Shown: piece by piece, positions 9,320 through 19,520 of the stretch
Numbering within the stretch: the stretch's first letter is position 1
How the letters are laid out: each line of letters begins with the position of its first letter
Assembly (NCBI RefSeq): GCF_016765615.1
Contig: NZ_JAESWA010000020.1
Coordinates: 124,001 to 188,000, forward strand
DNA: 64,000 nt
Reading direction: 5' to 3'
From: Clostridium paridis
GTDB lineage: Bacteria; Bacillota; Clostridia; Clostridiales; Clostridiaceae
Translations under genes and position numbers: made by a program
Notes under the pieces: generated by a model
The model's database searches: none
What the model saw: only the letters and a program-made list of their open reading frames with translations
Told to the model about the DNA's origin: nothing

Positions 9320-12300
9320 TTGGAAGAGAGAAAATTTTGTCACTTGCATCTACATACAGAATATTCCCTTTTAGATGGATCAGGGAAAATATCTAAGATG
9401 ATAAACAAGGCAAAGGAATTAGGAATGGAGTCCATAGCTATAACTGACCACGGTGTTATGTATGGTTGTGTGAATTTTTATAAAGAAGCTCAAAAGGCTG
9501 GAATTAAAGCAATTATAGGTTGTGAGATATATGTAGTTCCAAAATCTATGCATATAAAAAACGTAGATAGTGAAAATAATACACACCACTTAGTGCTATT
9601 GGTAAAGAATGAAGTGGGGTACGAGAATTTAATGAAAATAGTCTCTCAAGCTTCTATTGAAGGTTTCTATTATAAACCAAGAGTAGATCATGATTTTTTA
9701 AGAGAGCATAGTGAGGGATTAATAGCTTCTAGCGCATGCCTAGGAGGAGAAGTAAGTTCGGCATTAAATAATGGGAATTATGAAAAAGCGAAAGAAATAG
9801 CTTTGATTTATAAAGATATATTTAAAGAAGGATTCTACTTAGAACTTCAGTATCATGGTTTAGAGGAACAAAAGAGAGTTAATGCGGGGTTAATTAAACT
9901 TTCTAAAGAAACTGGTATACCACTTATTGCTACGAATGATGTACATTATATAGAACAAAAAGACTCAAAATCCCATGATATACTTTTATGTATACAAACT
10001 GGAAAAACAGTTGATGATGAAAACAGAATGAGATATGCTTCAGACCAATTTTATTTGAAAACTCCTGAAGAAATGTGGGATATGTTTTCATATGTTCCGG
10101 AAGCATTAGAAAATACACTTAAGATAGCTGATGAGTGCAATTTTAATTATGAATTTCATAACTCAAAGCTCCCTAAGTTTCCATTAGAAGAAGGACAGGA
10201 TGCTTTTGAATATTTAAGAGATGTTTGCTTTAAAGGACTTATTGAAAGATATGATGAATTCAATGAATACGGGGAAACATATAATTATGAGAGTTTGAAG
10301 GAATATTCTGAAGGGCGTCCAAAGGCTAAAGAACTAGTTGATAGATTAGATTATGAACTTCAAGTAATAAATCAAATGGGATACGTGGACTATTTTCTTA
10401 TAGTATGGGATTTTATTAGATTTTCAAATGAACATGGTATTCCAACAGGACCAGGTAGAGGTTCGGCAGCTGGTGCTATAGTTGCTTACACTTTAGGAAT
10501 TACAAAGATTGACCCAATAAAGTATGGATTGATTTTTGAAAGATTTCTTAATCCTGAGAGAGTAAGTATGCCTGATATTGACTCTGATTTCTGCTATGAA
10601 AGAAGACAGGAAGTAATTGATTATGTAGTAGAAAAGTATGGAGAAAAAAATGTATCGCAAATAATTACCTTTGGAACAATGGCTGCAAAAGCCTGCATAA
10701 GAGATGTGGGGAGGGCTATGAACTATAGCTATGCAGAGGTAGATAAAATAGCTAAGATGATTCCAACAATGCTAGGAATTACTATAGAAAAAGCACTTGA
10801 TTTAAATCCTGAGTTAAAAGCATTATATGAAAGTGATGAGAGAGTTAAAAATCTTATTGATGTAAGTAAAGACTTAGAAGGACTACCAAGGCACTCCTCT
10901 ACACATGCAGCTGGAGTTGTTATAGCATCAAAACCTCTAGTAGAATATGTTCCATTACAGAAAAATGAAGATAATATAGTAGCTCAGTTTGATATGAATA
11001 CTTTAGAGGAACTAGGACTACTTAAGATGGACTTCTTAGGACTTAGAACTCTTACTGTAATGAATGATGCAATAAAAATGATTAAAGAAAATAGAGGCGT
11101 AGATATTGATGTAGATAAAATAGACTTGGATGACAAAGAAGTTTTTAAGATGTTCGGAGAAGGTAAAACTGTAGGTGTGTTCCAATTCGAATCTCCAGGG
11201 ATGATAAGCTTTTTGAAGGAATTAAAGCCAGATTCTGTGGAAGATATTATAGCGGGAAATGCTCTTTACAGACCAGGGCCTATGGCTCAAATACCTAGAT
11301 ATATTGAAAATAAGAAACATTCAGATAAAGTAAGCTATATAACGCCAGAATTAGAGAGTATACTTGATGTAACCTACGGCGTAATGATATATCAAGAACA
11401 GGTTATGGAGATAGTTAGAAAGATTGGTGGATACTCTTTAGGACGTGCAGATATGGTTAGAAGAGCCATGTCAAAGAAAAAACACAGTGTTATGGAGCAA
11501 GAAAGAAAGAATTTTATATATGGAATTACAGATGAAAATGGAAATGTTGAAGTTCCTGGATGTATAAGAAATGGAATATCAGAAGAGGCTGGGAATAAGA
11601 TATTTGACCAAATGATGGATTTTGCTAGTTATGCATTTAATAAGAGTCATTCTGCAGCATATTCCATTGTAGGATATCAAACAGCATACTTAATGAGGTA
11701 TTATCCAGTAGAATACATTGCAGCAACATTGAACTCTATAATGGGAGCCAATGAAAAAGTTGCTTCATATATAAATCTTGCTGAAAGCTTTGGAATAGAA
11801 GTTTTGCCTCCAGATATAAATGAAAGCTTTTCGAAATTTACTGTTAAGGGCGACACAATTAGATTTGGATTAGCAGCTATTAAAAATGTAGGCTATAATG
11901 TAGTTGAGTCAATTGTGAAATCAAGAAAAGAAAAAGGTAATTACACTTCACTTCAAGACTTTATAAGCAAACAAGACTTCTCAGCTATAAATAAGAGGGC
12001 AGTAGAAAGTTTGATCAAAGCAGGAGCTCTAGATGGATTTAAAGTTTATAGGTCTAGATTGCTTGCAGTATATGAGAAAGTCATGGATTCTGTAGCGGGA
12101 GATAAAAAACGAAATATAGATGGGCAAATAAATCTATTTTCTGGATTAGAAGAAAAAATCGAAAGTCCAGGAGTAACATATCCTCCAATAAATGAATTTA
12201 AGAAGAATCATATATTGGCAATGGAAAAAGAAATGACAGGCTTATACTTAAGTGGTCATCCACTAGATGATTATAAGGAGAGTCTAAATCAGCAGACTAC

Positions 12301-12895
12301 AACCACAATAAATAAGATATTAGCCACAAATCAGACACTAGAAGAAGGCATGGATACTGAAATAACTCCTGTTATGGAGAGTTTAAGTAATAGAGGAATA
12401 GAAGATGGGACAAGAGTAGTTATAGGCGGGATAATTAGCGAAGTAAGCAGAAAAGTAACTAGAAATAATACCATGATGGCATTTGTTAAGTTAGAGGATT
12501 TAACAGGAATTATGGAGGTTATTGTATTCCCAAAAACTCTAGAAAAGGTAAATAAATTAATAAATACAGATTCATTAGTTGTTATAAGAGGAAGAGTAAG
12601 TATTAGTGAAGAAGATGTTCCTAAATTACTCTGCGAAGATATAACTCCTTTAGAAAAAATAAATTCAGATAAGATTTATTTGAAAGTTGAAAATATGGAA
12701 AAAGCTAGAGAGATTAATAAGATATTAAAAATTTTATTAAATGATTTTAAAGGTGAAACACCTCTTTATATATTTGCAGCAAAAGAGAGGCAAAGCTATA
12801 GACTAGCTAGGGAACTTTGGGTTGATACAGAAAAAGGGGCACTAGAATATTTGAGGAAAAAATTTGGTGAAGATAATGTAAAGTTAGTTGAATAA
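9320..12895 (+). CDS. dnaE: DNA polymerase III alpha subunit (DnaE)
   Basis: Replicative C-family polymerase of 1191 residues. Domains in order: PHP domain with HLHLHTEYSLLDGSGK near residues 8-23 and ITDHGVMYG; polymerase palm with GPGRGSAAGAIVAY near 380 and the catalytic PDIDSDF (Asp419 and Asp421); fingers near 450-800 (RHSSTHAAGVVIA, MDFLGLRTLTV, YRPGPM, YGVMIYQEQVM); tandem HhH and an OB fold near 1030-1110 (VVIGGIISEV, LTGIMEVIVFP). It lacks the exonuclease insertion of PolC. The start is TTG at 9320 with AGGAAGTGA upstream. It is adjacent to pfkA-pyk, as in other clostridia. Confidence 0.98.
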   Translation: MEERKFCHLHLHTEYSLLDGSGKISKMINKAKELGMESIAITDHGVMYGCVNFYKEAQKAGIKAIIGCEIYVVPKSMHIKNVDSENNTHHLVLLVKNEVGYENLMKIVSQASIEGFYYKPRVDHDFLREHSEGLIASSACLGGEVSSALNNGNYEKAKEIALIYKDIFKEGFYLELQYHGLEEQKRVNAGLIKLSKETGIPLIATNDVHYIEQKDSKSHDILLCIQTGKTVDDENRMRYASDQFYLKTPEEMWDMFSYVPEALENTLKIADECNFNYEFHNSKLPKFPLEEGQDAFEYLRDVCFKGLIERYDEFNEYGETYNYESLKEYSEGRPKAKELVDRLDYELQVINQMGYVDYFLIVWDFIRFSNEHGIPTGPGRGSAAGAIVAYTLGITKIDPIKYGLIFERFLNPERVSMPDIDSDFCYERRQEVIDYVVEKYGEKNVSQIITFGTMAAKACIRDVGRAMNYSYAEVDKIAKMIPTMLGITIEKALDLNPELKALYESDERVKNLIDVSKDLEGLPRHSSTHAAGVVIASKPLVEYVPLQKNEDNIVAQFDMNTLEELGLLKMDFLGLRTLTVMNDAIKMIKENRGVDIDVDKIDLDDKEVFKMFGEGKTVGVFQFESPGMISFLKELKPDSVEDIIAGNALYRPGPMAQIPRYIENKKHSDKVSYITPELESILDVTYGVMIYQEQVMEIVRKIGGYSLGRADMVRRAMSKKKHSVMEQERKNFIYGITDENGNVEVPGCIRNGISEEAGNKIFDQMMDFASYAFNKSHSAAYSIVGYQTAYLMRYYPVEYIAATLNSIMGANEKVASYINLAESFGIEVLPPDINESFSKFTVKGDTIRFGLAAIKNVGYNVVESIVKSRKEKGNYTSLQDFISKQDFSAINKRAVESLIKAGALDGFKVYRSRLLAVYEKVMDSVAGDKKRNIDGQINLFSGLEEKIESPGVTYPPINEFKKNHILAMEKEMTGLYLSGHPLDDYKESLNQQTTTTINKILATNQTLEEGMDTEITPVMESLSNRGIEDGTRVVIGGIISEVSRKVTRNNTMMAFVKLEDLTGIMEVIVFPKTLEKVNKLINTDSLVVIRGRVSISEEDVPKLLCEDITPLEKINSDKIYLKVENMEKAREINKILKILLNDFKGETPLYIFAAKERQSYRLARELWVDTEKGALEYLRKKFGEDNVKLVE

Positions 12896-12903
12896 ATAAG
12901 AGA

Positions 12904-12946
12904 AGGATAGATGGTATATGAATAATATAGCATCTATCCTCTTATT
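12904..12946 (+). terminator. Terminator hairpin after dnaE
   Basis: Perfect 10-bp inverted repeat AGGATAGATG (12904-12913) / CATCTATCCT (12931-12940), followed by only a short T-containing tail. Confidence 0.6.
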
Positions 12947-13309
12947 AACCAAAGATTACACAAGACAGAATAATATTACATTTATTGAATTAAAATAAAT
13001 TTATTTAAATATTACTTATTCATAATAAAGTATAGGGTTGGATAAAATATAGTTAATGAAACTAGTGAAAAAATTTTTTTGTGTTAAAACATTTTAAATT
13101 ATATGAAAATAACTTGAAAATAATTCAAACATTAAGTAAAATATATTTGACTCAGTATCTGTAGATTTTTTAGGAATTTTGGAGAAATTTATATATTAGA
13201 CATTATATTGTGAAAAAAATATGCTCAAATATTTTTTTGTACAATGGGTGGGCAAAATTTAACATATGTGGGACTTTGTGCGTCCCTTAAGTATAAGGAG
13301 GCAAATAAA
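12947..13309 (+). promoter_or_regulatory. Long AT-rich upstream region of pfkA
   Basis: About 360 bases with no coding potential. It must hold the pfkA(-pyk) promoter, but I see no clearly spaced -35/-10 pair. TACAAT at 13240-13245 is one candidate -10. A small hairpin GGGAC (13270-13274) / GTCCC (13282-13286) would lie in the leader just before the AAGGAGG ribosome binding site (13295-13301). Confidence 0.4.
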
Positions 13310-14269
13310 ATGAAGAAAATAGCTATATTAACAAGTGGTGGAGATGCACCAGGAATGAATGCAGCAATAAGAGCAGTAGCAAGAACAGCAATACATAATG
13401 GACTAGAAGTAGTAGGAATACAAAGAGGATATGCAGGTCTTATTAATGGAGAACTTACTCCAATGGATAGACGTTCAGTTTCAGATATAATCCAAAGAGG
13501 TGGAACAGTTTTAAGAACAGCTAGATGTTTAGAATTTAAAAAAGAGGAAGTTAGAGAAAGAGCAGCTAAAATATTAAAGACTTATGGAGTAGATGCATTA
13601 GTTGTTATAGGTGGAGATGGATCTTTCACTGGAGCAAAACTTTTATCAAAACTAGGAGTTAAAACAGTTGGACTTCCAGGAACTATAGATAACGATCTTG
13701 CTTATACAGATTTTACTATAGGTTTTGATACAGCATTAAATACAGTTTTAGATGCAATAAACAAATTAAGAGATACTTCAACTTCTCATGAAAGAGTTTC
13801 AGTTGTAGAAGTTATGGGAAGAAATTGTGGAGATCTAGCTTTATACGCTGGTGTTGCTGGTGGAGCAGAATCAATAATAATACCTGAAAAAGGATTTGAC
13901 AGAGATGAACTATGCAGACAAATACTTGAAGGTAAAAAAGACGGAAAAATGCACAATTTAATTCTAGTTGCTGAAGGTGTTGGCGGAGCAGACGATCTAG
14001 CTAAATACATTGAAGAAATAACTGGAATAGAAACTAGAGCAACTATATTAGGACATATTCAAAGAGGTGGAAGCCCAACAGCATTTGATAGAGTACTAGC
14101 ATCTAGACTTGGACATAGAGCTGTTGAAGTTTTACTAGAAGGAAAAACAGCAAGAGTTATTGGATTAAGAAACAATCAAGTAATCGATGATGATATAGAT
14201 GAAGCATTAGCTATGGAAAGAAAGTTTGATGACCAACTATTTAAAATATCAGAAGCATTATCAAATTAA
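13310..14269 (+). CDS. pfkA: ATP-dependent 6-phosphofructokinase
   Basis: Phosphorylates fructose-6-phosphate to the 1,6-bisphosphate, the committed step of glycolysis. Motifs: [17 protein letters not shown] at residues 6-22, GGDGSFTGA near 102, the catalytic [18 protein letters not shown] near 125, EVMGR near 169 and [14 protein letters not shown] near 245. The length of 319 residues is exactly that of the bacterial allosteric tetrameric enzyme. The start is set by AAGGAGG, 8 bases upstream of ATG 13310; the in-frame codon at 13244 has no ribosome binding site. It is followed by pyk at 93 bases, so the two glycolytic genes are probably cotranscribed. Confidence 0.98.
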   Translation: MKKIAILTSGGDAPGMNAAIRAVARTAIHNGLEVVGIQRGYAGLINGELTPMDRRSVSDIIQRGGTVLRTARCLEFKKEEVRERAAKILKTYGVDALVVIGGDGSFTGAKLLSKLGVKTVGLPGTIDNDLAYTDFTIGFDTALNTVLDAINKLRDTSTSHERVSVVEVMGRNCGDLALYAGVAGGAESIIIPEKGFDRDELCRQILEGKKDGKMHNLILVAEGVGGADDLAKYIEEITGIETRATILGHIQRGGSPTAFDRVLASRLGHRAVEVLLEGKTARVIGLRNNQVIDDDIDEALAMERKFDDQLFKISEALSN

Positions 14270-14362
14270 TTTTGGTTTAAGAGCCTAGAGCTTTTTAAAT
14301 ATTTATTTTTTATTTTTATTATTTAATGCATTTTGGAAAAAGAAAACGGAGGAATGTTATCT

Positions 14363-15781
14363 ATGAGAAAAACGAAAATTATTTGTACAATTGGACCAGC
14401 TAGTGAAAGTGACGAAATACTTTCTAAAATTATCGAAGCAGGAATGAATGCTTCAAGACATAATTTTTCACATGGTGATCATGAAGAGCACGCAGGAAGA
14501 ATTAATAAAGTTAAAGAATTAGCTAAGAAATACAACAAGCAAATTGCTGTATTACTTGATACTAAAGGACCAGAAATAAGAACAGGAAAATTTGAACCAA
14601 GCAAGGTTGAATTACAATCTGGATCAAATTTCTCAATATATGCAGGTGGAGATGTAGTAGGTGATACTACTAAATGTTCTGTAACTTATGAAGGACTAGC
14701 AAATGATGTTAAACCAGGAAACATCATATTAATTGATGATGGTTTAGTTGGACTAGAAGTTAAATCTGTAGAAGGCAATAGAATTGATTGTGTTGTTAAA
14801 AATACAGGTTTAGTAGGTACTCATAAAGGAGTTAACGTTCCAGGAGTATCAATAAAGTTACCAGCAATGACAGAAAAAGATGCAAGTGATTTAAAATTTG
14901 GTTGTGAAATAGGTGTAAACCTAATTGCTGCTTCCTTTATAAGAAAAGCTGAAGATGTTTTAGCTATAAGAAAAATATTAAAGGAAAATGGCGGAGACGA
15001 AATAGAAATATATTCAAAGATAGAAAACCAAGAAGGTGTTGACAATATAGATTCAATCATCGAAGTTTCTGACGGAATAATGGTTGCTAGAGGAGACCTT
15101 GGGGTTGAAATTCCAATAGAAAAGGTACCAGCAGTTCAAAAAATGATAATTGAAAAATGTAATGCTGCTTGTAAGCCAGTTATAACTGCAACTCAAATGT
15201 TAGACTCAATGATAAGAAATCCAAGACCAACAAGAGCAGAAGTTTCAGACGTTGCAAATGCTATATTAGATGGTACAGATGCAATAATGCTTTCAGGAGA
15301 ATCAGCTAACGGAAGCTGGCCAGTTGAAGCAGTAGAAACTATGGCTAAAATTGCTATAGAAGCTGAAAAGAAATTAAGCTATGAAATGGCTAGATCTACA
15401 GCTAAGAAACATATACCAGCTATAGCAGGAGTTATTTCAAGAGCTGCTTGTAACGCTGCTCATGAATTAAAAGCTGCAGCTATAATATCTTCAACTCAAT
15501 CAGGTGCTACAGCAAGAAGAATTTCTCAATGTAGACCAGATTGTCCAATAATAGCAGTTACACCATGTGAAACTGTTGCTAAGAAGTTAGCATTAAGCTT
15601 TGGAGTTTATCCAATAGTTTCTGAAAAATTAACTTCAACAGATGATATAATGGATAAATCAGTTCAAGTAGTTGAACAAGCAGGAATGGTTAATAAGGGA
15701 GAAACTGTAGTGTTAGCTGCAGGAGTTCCAGCAGGAAACATAGGAACTACTAACCTATTAAAAGTTAGTGTTGTAGAATAA
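14363..15781 (+). CDS. pyk: Pyruvate kinase
   Basis: Transfers phosphate from PEP to ADP in the last step of glycolysis. Motifs: NFSHGDHEEH near residue 33, LDTKGPEIRTG near 62, the active-site signature IEIYSKIENQEGVDNID near 213, VMVARGDLGVEIP, ITATQMLDSMI and MLSGESANGSWPVEAV. The length of 473 residues equals the short form, without the extra C-terminal PEP-utiliser domain seen in many Bacilli. The start at 14363 is chosen from GGAGG (14349-14353). It lies directly downstream of pfkA. Confidence 0.98.
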   Translation: MRKTKIICTIGPASESDEILSKIIEAGMNASRHNFSHGDHEEHAGRINKVKELAKKYNKQIAVLLDTKGPEIRTGKFEPSKVELQSGSNFSIYAGGDVVGDTTKCSVTYEGLANDVKPGNIILIDDGLVGLEVKSVEGNRIDCVVKNTGLVGTHKGVNVPGVSIKLPAMTEKDASDLKFGCEIGVNLIAASFIRKAEDVLAIRKILKENGGDEIEIYSKIENQEGVDNIDSIIEVSDGIMVARGDLGVEIPIEKVPAVQKMIIEKCNAACKPVITATQMLDSMIRNPRPTRAEVSDVANAILDGTDAIMLSGESANGSWPVEAVETMAKIAIEAEKKLSYEMARSTAKKHIPAIAGVISRAACNAAHELKAAAIISSTQSGATARRISQCRPDCPIIAVTPCETVAKKLALSFGVYPIVSEKLTSTDDIMDKSVQVVEQAGMVNKGETVVLAAGVPAGNIGTTNLLKVSVVE

Positions 15782-15790
15782 TTTTTATAG

Positions 15791-15830
15791 AAAAGCTGTC
15801 ACAAAATATTTGTGACAGCTTTTATTTTAT
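15791..15830 (+). terminator. Intrinsic terminator after pyk
   Basis: A 15-bp perfect stem, AAAAGCTGTCACAAA (15791-15805) pairing with 15809-15823, a 3-base loop and a T-rich tail. Confidence 0.92.
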
Positions 15831-16054
15831 AAAAAAATATGAAAGTTATATAAATGTTTACATTGGCATTAATATTATATTTGTTAATTTTAACAAAAAA
15901 ACTAATAAAAAAATTAGAAAAATATCTATTGTAAATGGAAAAATTATATGTTAGCATAAAAAATATAAATAATTCTTGAGAAAAAAATAAAAATATATGA
16001 CTATTGTTAATAGAATTTGCTTAAAAACTATTAATTATTATTAAAAATATAATT
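15831..16054 (+). promoter_or_regulatory. AT-rich upstream region of the nif operon
   Basis: About 220 bases of very AT-rich sequence without coding potential between the pyk terminator and the nif leader. It should hold the nif promoter. A weak candidate is TTGTTA (16004-16009) with TATTAA at 16029-16034 (19-base spacer). The TATAAT at 16048-16053 would start transcription inside the first leader hairpin, so it is less likely. No sigma-54 GG-N10-GC element was recognised. Confidence 0.35.
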
Positions 16055-16131
16055 GGGCAAGGAAGTCTGTTTTGTAAAGACAAAGGAGTCTACAATTTTA
16101 GTATTTTACTAAATTGCGGACTTCTTTTTTA
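16055..16131 (+). promoter_or_regulatory. nifH leader attenuator: two hexaloop hairpins (ANTAR-type target) overlapping a terminator
   Basis: Hairpin P1: GGGC (16055-16058), loop AAGGAA, GTCT (16065-16068). Hairpin P2: AGAC (16078-16081), loop AAAGGA, GTCT (16088-16091). Both hexaloops have A at position 1 and G at position 4 and are closed by a C-G pair, with a 9-base linker; this is the target described for ANTAR antiterminators (NasR, EutV, NitR). The P2 loop and 3' strand are also the 5' arm of an intrinsic terminator (16085-16103 with 16107-16124, then six T's), so P1/P2 and the terminator exclude each other. No ANTAR gene is in the window. Confidence 0.75.
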
Positions 16132-16215
16132 TTTACTCTATTATAGAAAAAAATACAATATATATAAGTTTCTTCCATATAATTGGGGGAGTTTATAGAT
16201 AAATATTATTTTTAA

Positions 16216-17052
<837 letters not shown>

Positions 17053-17059
17053 AAAAAGA

Positions 17060-17097
17060 AGATATGCAAAAGCCTACGAAAACTTTAAAGCATATCT
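17060..17097 (+). other. Hairpin between nifH and nifI1
   Basis: AGATATGC (17060-17067) and its exact complement GCATATCT (17090-17097). It starts 8 bases after the nifH stop and has no T-tract, so a 3' stabilising or processing hairpin for a separate nifH mRNA is more likely than a terminator. Confidence 0.5.
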
Positions 17098-17186
17098 ACA
17101 AAATAAAATTTGCAATAAAAGTATACCATGAATTTAGGTGAAAATTCAATATTTACAAAGTATAAATATAAGGGGGAGTACTTAAT

Positions 17187-17513
17187 ATGTTAATGGTTCG
17201 TGCTATTTTAAGACCAGAGAGGGTAGGAATGGTCCTTTCAGAACTTCTATCAGCTGGATTTCCTGAAGTTACTAAGATGGATGTGTTCGGAAGAGGTAAA
17301 CAAAAGGGGATAAAAGTTGGAGATATTTATTATGATGAACTTCCAAAAGAAATGATTTTACTTGTAGTAAAAGATGAAGATAAAGATGATGTAATAAAAA
17401 TAATTATGAAAAATGCTAGAACTGGAGAAAAGGGAGCGTTTGGAGATGGAAAAATATTTGTATCTCCTGTAGAGACTGCTTTTACAATTAGCAGCGGAAA
17501 AGAAGGCTTATAA
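17187..17513 (+). CDS. nifI1: PII-family nitrogenase regulator NifI1
   Basis: GlnB-like protein. NifI1 and NifI2 form a complex that switches off the MoFe protein after ammonium addition and is relieved by 2-oxoglutarate and ATP (known from methanogens). PII features: MVRAILRPERVGMVLSEL at the N-terminus, T-loop region FGRGKQKGIKVG near 35-46, and the B-loop GEKGAFGDGKIFV near 82. Length 108 residues. It lies between nifH and nifD, the diagnostic position of nifI1/nifI2. GGGGGAG precedes the start. nifI2 follows after 16 bases. Confidence 0.95.
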   Translation: MLMVRAILRPERVGMVLSELLSAGFPEVTKMDVFGRGKQKGIKVGDIYYDELPKEMILLVVKDEDKDDVIKIIMKNARTGEKGAFGDGKIFVSPVETAFTISSGKEGL

Positions 17514-17529
17514 AAAGGAGAGATGTTAA

Positions 17530-17913
17530 ATGAAAGAAGTAATGGCAATTATTCGATCAAATAAAGTGAATAAAACTAAAGAATCTCTTGCAGAAGCTGG
17601 ATTTCCTTCCTTTACTTGCAGAAAGGTACTTGGAAGAGGGAAAAAATCAATTGATATAACATTAATTGAAAGTTTACTAATGCAAGTAGAAGTTCCAGTT
17701 TCTCCAATGGCTGAAAATATATCTGAAGTTGGAAGGTTAATACCTAAAAGATTATTTACGCTAATAGTTAAGGATGAAGATGTAAAAAAAGTAGTAGATA
17801 CAATTATAAACGTAAATTCTCAAGGCAATCCTGGAGATGGAAAGATATTTATCATACCAATTAATGAGGCATATAGAATAAGAAATGAAGAGGCTGGAGA
17901 TGAAGCTATATAA
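17530..17913 (+). CDS. nifI2: PII-family nitrogenase regulator NifI2
   Basis: Partner of NifI1 in post-translational switch-off of nitrogenase. GlnB fold of 127 residues with KEVMAIIRSNKVNKTKESL at the N-terminus, the core VLGRGKKSIDI near 36 and a B-loop NPGDGKIFI near 100. The T-loop differs from that of NifI1 and is longer, as is usual for NifI2. AAGGAGAG lies upstream of the ATG. nifD begins 23 bases after it, so the regulator and target subunits are cotranslated from one message. Confidence 0.94.
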   Translation: MKEVMAIIRSNKVNKTKESLAEAGFPSFTCRKVLGRGKKSIDITLIESLLMQVEVPVSPMAENISEVGRLIPKRLFTLIVKDEDVKKVVDTIINVNSQGNPGDGKIFIIPINEAYRIRNEEAGDEAI

Positions 17914-17936
17914 ATAAAATATTTGGAGGTGATTTC

Positions 17937-19520
17937 ATGAGTACATTAGATAAGGTTTTGGATGATTATAGTGCTAAGGTCTTTAAAAATAGAAAAGCAC
18001 ATTTGATAGAAATAAAAGATGACACACAAGAAATAACTGCCAATGCTAGAACTATTCCAGGAATAATGACCAATAGAGGGTGTTGTTATGCAGGTTGTAA
18101 AGGGGTTGTCCTAGGTCCACTTAAGGATGTAGCGATAATAACTCATGGACCTATTGGATGTGGGTTTTATTCTTGGGGAACAAGAAGACACAAAGGTAAG
18201 GGTGATGAAAATACTCAAAACTTCTTAGAATATTGCTTCTCAACTGATATGCAGGAAAGTGATATAGTATTTGGTGGAGAAAAGAAGCTTAGACAAGCAA
18301 TTAAGGAAGTTGTAGAAATATTCAATCCTAAATCAGTTATGATATGTTCCACTTGCCCAGTTGGGCTAATAGGAGATGATATCCATGCAGTAGCAGCTGA
18401 ATCAGAGAAATTGTACGGAATAAAAGTATTAGCATTCTCATGTGAAGGATATAAAGGGGTATCACAATCTGCCGGTCACCATATTGCAAATAACGGCCTT
18501 ATAAAGAATGTTATAGGAACCGGTAATTATGTACCTAAGAAATATGCAATAAATATTTTAGGTGAGTACAATATAGGCGGAGATGGCTGGGAAATAAGCA
18601 GAGTGCTTAAGAAAATAGGTTATGATATTGTATCAGTTATGACTGGAGATGGAAGCTTTGAAGAGCTAAGAAATGCGCATGTAGCTGATTTAAATGTGGT
18701 TCAATGCCATAGATCCATAAACTACATTGGTGAAATGCTTAAGACAAAGTATGGAACTAGCTGGATAAAGGTGAATTTCATAGGAGTAAAATCCACAATA
18801 AAATCCTTAAGAAATATGGCTAAATTCTTTGGAGATCCAGAGCTTATACAAAGAACTGAGGAAGTTATAGTTGAAGAAATTGAAGATATTAAAGATGACA
18901 TGGATTATTATAAAGAAAAATTAATGGGAAGAACAGCTGCACTATTTGTAGGAGGTTCAAGATCTCACCATTATCAAAAGTTATTAAAGGATTTGGGAAT
19001 GAGTGTTGTACTTGCTGGTTATGAGTTTGCTCATAGAGATGATTATGAAGGGCGTGAAGTACTTCCATCAATAAAAATTGATGCGGACTCTAAAAATATT
19101 GAAGAATTGAAGGTTGAAAAAGATGAGAAGAAATTCAAGGTATATCTTTCAGAAGAACAATATGAAGAATTAAAGAAAGAAATTCCTTTAGACTACTATG
19201 AAGGTATGATGAGAGAAATGGATAAGGGTTCAATTGTAGTAGATGATTTAAATCATTATGAAACAGAAGAATTCTTAAAACTTCTTAAACCAGATATATT
19301 CTTCTCGGGAATCAAAGATAAATTCGTAGCACAAAAAGGCGGCATATTATCAAGACAGCTACATTCCTATGATTATAGTGGACCATATGCAGGGTTCAAG
19401 GGTGCAGTGAATTTTGCAAAGGATATAGCAATGGGAATATATACTCCAGCATGGAATTATACAATAGCTCCATGGAAAACTGAACCAACCTTAGAGGGAA
19501 CTGTAGGAGGTGAGGCGTAA
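17937..19520 (+). CDS. nifD: Nitrogenase MoFe protein alpha subunit
   Basis: Holds FeMo-cofactor and, with NifK, the P-cluster. P-cluster ligands by family alignment: Cys49 (RGCCYAG), Cys75 (GPIGCG), Cys140 (STCPVGLIGDDI). Cofactor ligands: Cys257 (VVQCHRS) and His476 (RQLHSYDYSGPY). His181 (SAGHHIAN) is the substrate-channel histidine. The region at about 385-435, rich in Lys and Glu, is the insertion specific to clostridial NifD, giving 527 residues. Motifs are of the Mo type, not the shorter AnfD/VnfD types. The stop codon overlaps the nifK start by one base. Confidence 0.99.
   Translation: MSTLDKVLDDYSAKVFKNRKAHLIEIKDDTQEITANARTIPGIMTNRGCCYAGCKGVVLGPLKDVAIITHGPIGCGFYSWGTRRHKGKGDENTQNFLEYCFSTDMQESDIVFGGEKKLRQAIKEVVEIFNPKSVMICSTCPVGLIGDDIHAVAAESEKLYGIKVLAFSCEGYKGVSQSAGHHIANNGLIKNVIGTGNYVPKKYAINILGEYNIGGDGWEISRVLKKIGYDIVSVMTGDGSFEELRNAHVADLNVVQCHRSINYIGEMLKTKYGTSWIKVNFIGVKSTIKSLRNMAKFFGDPELIQRTEEVIVEEIEDIKDDMDYYKEKLMGRTAALFVGGSRSHHYQKLLKDLGMSVVLAGYEFAHRDDYEGREVLPSIKIDADSKNIEELKVEKDEKKFKVYLSEEQYEELKKEIPLDYYEGMMREMDKGSIVVDDLNHYETEEFLKLLKPDIFFSGIKDKFVAQKGGILSRQLHSYDYSGPYAGFKGAVNFAKDIAMGIYTPAWNYTIAPWKTEPTLEGTVGGEA

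Noticed and set aside
16048-16053. TATAAT as the nif promoter -10
   Set aside because: It would start transcription inside the first leader hairpin and has no -35 at 17 bases.
16021-16131. T-box or classical riboswitch upstream of nifH
   Set aside because: No T-box sequence or specifier loop; the two hexaloops plus terminator fit an ANTAR target better.
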